From the NCBI GenBank assembly GCA_937138605.1, contig CAKZPH010000108.1, forward strand, positions 1-32,868: a DNA stretch of 32,868 bases, given 5' to 3'. Shown here piece by piece: positions 29,601 through 32,868 of the stretch. Each line of letters starts with the position of its first letter. The stretch's first letter is position 1. Under the pieces are notes generated by a model, which saw nothing but the letters and a program-made list of their open reading frames with translations, was not told the origin of the DNA and did no database searches. This DNA is from an uncultured Ignavibacteriales bacterium. GTDB taxonomy: Bacteria > Bacteroidota > Ignavibacteria > Ch128b. The translations under genes were made by a program, and so were the position numbers.

Positions 29601-30602
29601 ACAATTGTTGGTAGTGTAAGGGATTCTCTTGGTAATGTCATTTCGAATTTTAATGGTCAAGTTATAGTTACAGTTTACGATTCTAAACGATACCAAGAAA
29701 TTCCTGAATGGTATGGCTGGAGTGGACCTGCTAGAGGAATTGAGCTCTCTGGTGGAATTGTATACCGTGGAAGAGCAAGTGTAAAGAACGGGATTTTTAG
29801 AACTGAATTTGTAGTGCCCAAGGATTTATCGTATGAAGGGAATAATGGTAAAATTATAGCTTATTTCTTTAATGAATCAGTTGACGGTATGGGCTTTACA
29901 GAAAATATTAAATTAGTTTCTGCTGATTCAATTAATATAATCGATAATAAAGGTCCTGATATTACAATTTATTTTGACAATGAATACTCACCTTATACAA
30001 GTCTTGTTCAGAAAGATGCAACGTTGATTATTAAACTTGAAGATGAAACAGGAATAAACACAACTGGTCTTGGCATGGGCCATGATATCGAAGCTGTGAT
30101 TAACGATAATATTAGTAAGGCAATCAAATTAAATGAGTATTTTCAAGGTGAACTTGACCAAGGAAATAAAAAGGGTGAGGTAAGATATAGATTACTTGAT
30201 TTACCTTTAGGTAAAAATAAACTTAAATTAACAGCCTGGGACGTATTAAATAACAGCAATTCAGTTGAAACGTTATTTGAAGTTGTAGGTGAAGATAAGA
30301 TTTTAATAAAGTATATTTTTAACTATCCAAATCCCATGAAAAATGAAACTGAATTTACATTTCAGCATAGTTATGATATGCCAGTAAATGTGGAAATAAA
30401 AATTTATTCTGTTGCTGGAAGACTAATACATAAAATTGAAAGGCAAAACGTAGTTGAGAAATTTGTAAAGATTCCATGGGATGGAAAAGATCCAGACGGT
30501 GACTATCTTGGTAATGGTGTATATTTATACAAGATTATTTTAACTTCAGTCGATAATATAAAATCGAGCGAAGCAATAGGTAAATTAGCAATAGTAAGAT
30601 AA
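26610..30602 (+). CDS. porU: Type IX secretion system sortase PorU (C25 gingipain-like peptidase)
   Basis: C25 features (ADLIIISPAEFLSEANRLKTHKE; LLFGDGHYDYRN; YPTDDYYGR; catalytic His in FIGHGNPEVWTHE and Cys in ISAATCDFGDYD), C-terminal T9SS/FlgD-like sorting domain (NYPNPMKNETEFTFQ...GDYLGNGVYLYKI). The track start at 26529 is TTG; ATG at 26610 opens signal peptide MSTRIIKILLIFLIPIKLHS. Confidence 0.9.
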   Translation: MSTRIIKILLIFLIPIKLHSTNDIRVLISTQSGITFEFSPIYLSEAHFKDAKNRILPLFDGASDPDFRKIGKPDYRFKIIPVGLPSLIGNSFKIVSLEFEDINGVTLKPVPNLRKESDFIVYEYEDILADTEIEKHDLIEWGEIGLFRELALGYLKIYPYEQIGNDVVRVYKKIIVNITYGQFDERVITKPVEDFLVQGLLNEDIAKYWYYNYNSNLLNKPSKGLLASGNWFKMKITEEGIYKLDFNYLRSKGVDLSGIDPRTIRIFGNGGRILSKKPEDSKPEGLIENSIIVVGEEDGRFDQNDYILFYAPATKGWEYDSLSNSYRHYFHYYSDVNYVWLTYGGSVGKRMSPKINLTTSPTEVVTTTIGFVFNKEFKKNLASTGRKWFGDEFNDRIKSRVYTNRLPGLIPNQQITYRISVAARSNRFTTFSVEESSNLIGTIGVLAADISSGSGMYARQGFGIFTHSSNLADNRSILKITYNLTDATSQGYLDYFEIIYPRELYADNDRIWFFSPQKTGVFEYIIRNFSSSEINVFDVTDFSNVKMIHNAEISGMQIKFRASEQAKVPSKYFAVGKNGYLVPSEIVKVPNQRLRDESLTEGADLIIISPAEFLSEANRLKTHKETRKIAKTIVVNVEEIYNEFSGGLLDVTAIRDFIRYAMLKWSIKPKYVLLFGDGHYDYRNVEGYGKNFIPPYETEESLFLIYSYPTDDYYGRVIGNDLIMDVSIGRLNIQSLSEAKNVVNKIIDYETNRDFGPWRNIITLVADDGKTTTGDDGDIHTRQSEFLAKNRIPAAFEQKKIYLIQYPTVETAGGRKKPDVNSEIIKTINNGTLILNFIGHGNPEVWTHEFVFEKTVTIPQLKNYNRLCLISAATCDFGDYDKPSSQSSMELLTLSPNGGAIAGFTASRLVWSDQNAAINNSFFHFLLSYKNTNSPQPTIGLAYLNTKKIHYYENDQKYQLFGDPSLYLNIPKLSGVIDSINSKSIVTQVELKSLNNTTIVGSVRDSLGNVISNFNGQVIVTVYDSKRYQEIPEWYGWSGPARGIELSGGIVYRGRASVKNGIFRTEFVVPKDLSYEGNNGKIIAYFFNESVDGMGFTENIKLVSADSINIIDNKGPDITIYFDNEYSPYTSLVQKDATLIIKLEDETGINTTGLGMGHDIEAVINDNISKAIKLNEYFQGELDQGNKKGEVRYRLLDLPLGKNKLKLTAWDVLNNSNSVETLFEVVGEDKILIKYIFNYPNPMKNETEFTFQHSYDMPVNVEIKIYSVAGRLIHKIERQNVVEKFVKIPWDGKDPDGDYLGNGVYLYKIILTSVDNIKSSEAIGKLAIVR

Positions 30603-30619
30603 TTGGAGGAAATAATATC

Positions 30620-31777
30620 ATGAAAAAATTAATCGCATTAGTAGCGTTAAGCTTGATAATGGCAAGCTTTCTAAAACTTCATGCTCAGGGTGAGGCCGCA
30701 GTTCCATTCTTGCTTCTGGCGCCAGATTCTAGATCAGGTGGAATTGGTGAGTCAGGTGTAGCTTTAGCCGATAATGCTAATGGTGTTTTCTGGAATCCTG
30801 CTGGTCTTACTTTTCTGGATGGTTCTGAAGTCACATTTACGCATTCTAACTGGCTTCCACAATTTCAGTTAGATTTATTTTATGAATTTGCAGCTTATCG
30901 TCAGTATATTCCTTCACTTAATGGTAGTGTTTTTGCCAGCATTACTTATATGAACTTTGGGGAGTTCGTTAGAACTTCATCTCAAAGTCCAGACCCAATT
31001 GGAACATTCAAGTCATTTGATGCAGCTTTTACAATTGGATATGCAACAAAATTATCAAAGTCTCTAGGTGTCGGAGGTAATTTTAGGCTAATTCATAGTC
31101 GACTTGCTGATAGAGGAACTGAGTTAGAGCAAGGTAAAGGAGTTGCAACTACAGTAAGTTTTGATGTTGCTATGATGTTCAGACCAGATAAATTTTACTT
31201 ACCATTGATTGGAGATTTTAGCAGGAGATTTAGCTTTGGAATGAATTTAAGCAATCTCGGTCCAAAAATTTATTACATCGATCAAGCTCAAGCGGATCCT
31301 ATTCCAACAAATTTACGATTGGGAATTGGATTAAGGCTACTTGATATAGATTATAATTCAATTACGTATACAATTGATTTTAGTAAGCTCTTAGTGCATA
31401 AACGAAAAGGTGACAATAAACCAGACGGTTTACCAAAATCATTGATTTCTTCCTGGACAGACGAACCTTTCAATGAAGAATTAAGACAGATTGTTACTTC
31501 CATGGGACTTGAATACTGGTATGGTGTTCCAGGTGACTTTATGTTTGCTGCAAGAACAGGATTTTTCTATGAAGATCCAGCTTATGGGAATAGAAAGTTC
31601 GTTTCTCTGGGTGCAGGTGTAAGGTATGATATTTATGGTTTTGATTTTTCCTACATCACAACTTCTATGTTCAAGGGGCAAGAGAATCATCCATTAAACG
31701 AGACATTAAGGTTTACTCTCTCAATTGGTTGGGGTTCAAAGAAAAAATTGTCCAAGGGATTTCCAATGGGAAACTAA
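30620..31777 (+). CDS. porV: Type IX secretion outer-membrane protein PorV (LptO) family
   Basis: Signal peptide, FLLLAPDSRSGGIGESGVALADNANGVFWNPAGLTFL signature, barrel-like C-terminus, adjacent to porU; GGAGG upstream of ATG. Confidence 0.88.
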   Translation: MKKLIALVALSLIMASFLKLHAQGEAAVPFLLLAPDSRSGGIGESGVALADNANGVFWNPAGLTFLDGSEVTFTHSNWLPQFQLDLFYEFAAYRQYIPSLNGSVFASITYMNFGEFVRTSSQSPDPIGTFKSFDAAFTIGYATKLSKSLGVGGNFRLIHSRLADRGTELEQGKGVATTVSFDVAMMFRPDKFYLPLIGDFSRRFSFGMNLSNLGPKIYYIDQAQADPIPTNLRLGIGLRLLDIDYNSITYTIDFSKLLVHKRKGDNKPDGLPKSLISSWTDEPFNEELRQIVTSMGLEYWYGVPGDFMFAARTGFFYEDPAYGNRKFVSLGAGVRYDIYGFDFSYITTSMFKGQENHPLNETLRFTLSIGWGSKKKLSKGFPMGN

Positions 31778-31850
31778 AATTAGCCAAAGTTCGTAGGTAA
31801 GTTTGTTTGAATATTTTCTTCATAACGATTAAGTCAACGTCATTTCAACT

Positions 31851-32868
31851 ATGAGAAAAGCATTTTTAGTTTTAATTGTATTTATTAGCCATAATATATA
31901 TGGACAAATTGATTTGAATAAAATTCAAATCCATCTTCCCCATAAATTGAATAGACATTACGATCTGGCTAGCCAACGAAATCATTCAATTAATTTTGAT
32001 GATACTATAAAAGTACTGGCGGTTATGGTTGATTTTCAAGTTGATCAAGATGGAGCAACGTATGGTAATGGAAAGTTCGGTTCTCATTTTTCAAAGAATT
32101 ATGGTAAGAATATCATTGACCCACTTCCTCATGATAGAAACTACTTTAAAAATCATTTAGAGTTTTTGAAAAATTATTATGCAAAAGTTTCAGATGGAAA
32201 AATAAAAATTTCCTATGAAGTACTTGACAGAATTATTACGCTATCGAAAGTGATGAGTGAATATTCACCGCCACCCAGATCAAATGACCTGACAAAACTA
32301 AAATTTCTTTATGAGGAAACCTGGCTTAAAGTAGATTCATTGTATCATAATCACAATTTTACAGAATATGATGCATTTGTCATTTTTCATGCTGGAGTTG
32401 GTAGAGATATAGTTATTCCAGAAACATTTGGATATGAGAAAGATATCCCATCTGTTTTTCTTGGGCTCTCAACACTTAAAAGTTTTTTTGGAGAGAATTT
32501 TGTAGGTATTCCTGTTGGAAATCCACCAAAATTTGTTACCAATACATTAATTCTCCCAGAGACGGAAAGTAGAGAGATACAGACATTAACTGGGAAAACT
32601 TTGTTGGAGTTAAGCATAAATGGATTATTGTGTGCAAGTTTTGGGAGTTTTCTTGGTTTACCCGATCTTTTCGATTCAAAAACTGGAAAATCGGCAATTG
32701 GTCGATTTGGCTTAATGGATGGTCAAGCAATGTTTGCTTATGCAGGACTTTTTCCACCTGAACTTTCCGCATGGGAAAAACAATTCTTAGGTTTAGTCAA
32801 GCCAATTGAAATAAAAAGCGATACTGTTAATATTGAAGTACTTGCCCGTTTGGCATCTTTAGATAATC
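31851..32868 (+). CDS. M6-metalloprotease-like secreted protein with degenerate zinc motif, truncated by the window edge
   Basis: Manually translated ORF from ATG 31851 to the last base with no stop: MRKAFLVLIVFISHNIYGQ signal; KVLAVMVDFQVDQDG and CASFGSFLGLPDLFD...GRFGLMDGQAMFAYAGLFPPELSAWEKQFLGLVKP match the M6 pattern HEFGHxLGLPDLYD...GxWDLM...PxxLSAWxKxxLGW. Confidence 0.8.
   Translation, partial: MRKAFLVLIVFISHNIYGQIDLNKIQIHLPHKLNRHYDLASQRNHSINFDDTIKVLAVMVDFQVDQDGATYGNGKFGSHFSKNYGKNIIDPLPHDRNYFKNHLEFLKNYYAKVSDGKIKISYEVLDRIITLSKVMSEYSPPPRSNDLTKLKFLYEETWLKVDSLYHNHNFTEYDAFVIFHAGVGRDIVIPETFGYEKDIPSVFLGLSTLKSFFGENFVGIPVGNPPKFVTNTLILPETESREIQTLTGKTLLELSINGLLCASFGSFLGLPDLFDSKTGKSAIGRFGLMDGQAMFAYAGLFPPELSAWEKQFLGLVKPIEIKSDTVNIEVLARLASLDN

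Noticed and set aside
31481-31690. 69-aa minus ORF in porV
   Set aside because: Antisense shadow
32387-32772. Minus ORFs of 76 and 78 aa at the window end
   Set aside because: Antisense to the M6-like ORF, which the track missed because it runs off the window without a stop

Overview
AT-rich window with a Bacteroidota/Ignavibacteria-like gene complement; the lineage is inferred from gene content and a TAnnTTTG-type promoter, not tested. I support 17 protein-coding genes, one tRNA-Glu(CTC) and two clear intrinsic terminators. In order: fused E1 alpha/beta 2-oxoacid dehydrogenase (-); a translationally coupled GlcD / YARHG-like secreted protein / GlcF trio (+); a PHP-domain/GT4 glycosyltransferase fusion (-); a compact (-) strand cluster of FN3 lipoprotein, DUF4783-like protein, 1.3-kaa NtrY-like histidine kinase, AddA/UvrD-like helicase-nuclease and class II photolyase; ClpC (+); a heme-bearing outer-membrane barrel-like protein plus a pentaheme cytochrome (-); tRNA-Glu; Nth and an HD-domain protein (+); and a type IX secretion module PorU-PorV (+). 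PorU-PorV is followed by an ORF cut by the window edge and absent from the supplied track. It is a clear M6-metalloprotease homologue whose HExxH zinc motif is replaced by ASFGS, i.e. an apparent pseudoprotease. That ORF, the YARHG insertion in the glycolate-oxidase operon, the cytochrome/barrel pair with a CX3CH motif, and the helicase-nuclease/photolyase/sensor-kinase cluster are the best candidates for follow-up. No CRISPR arrays, transposases or prophage genes were recognised.
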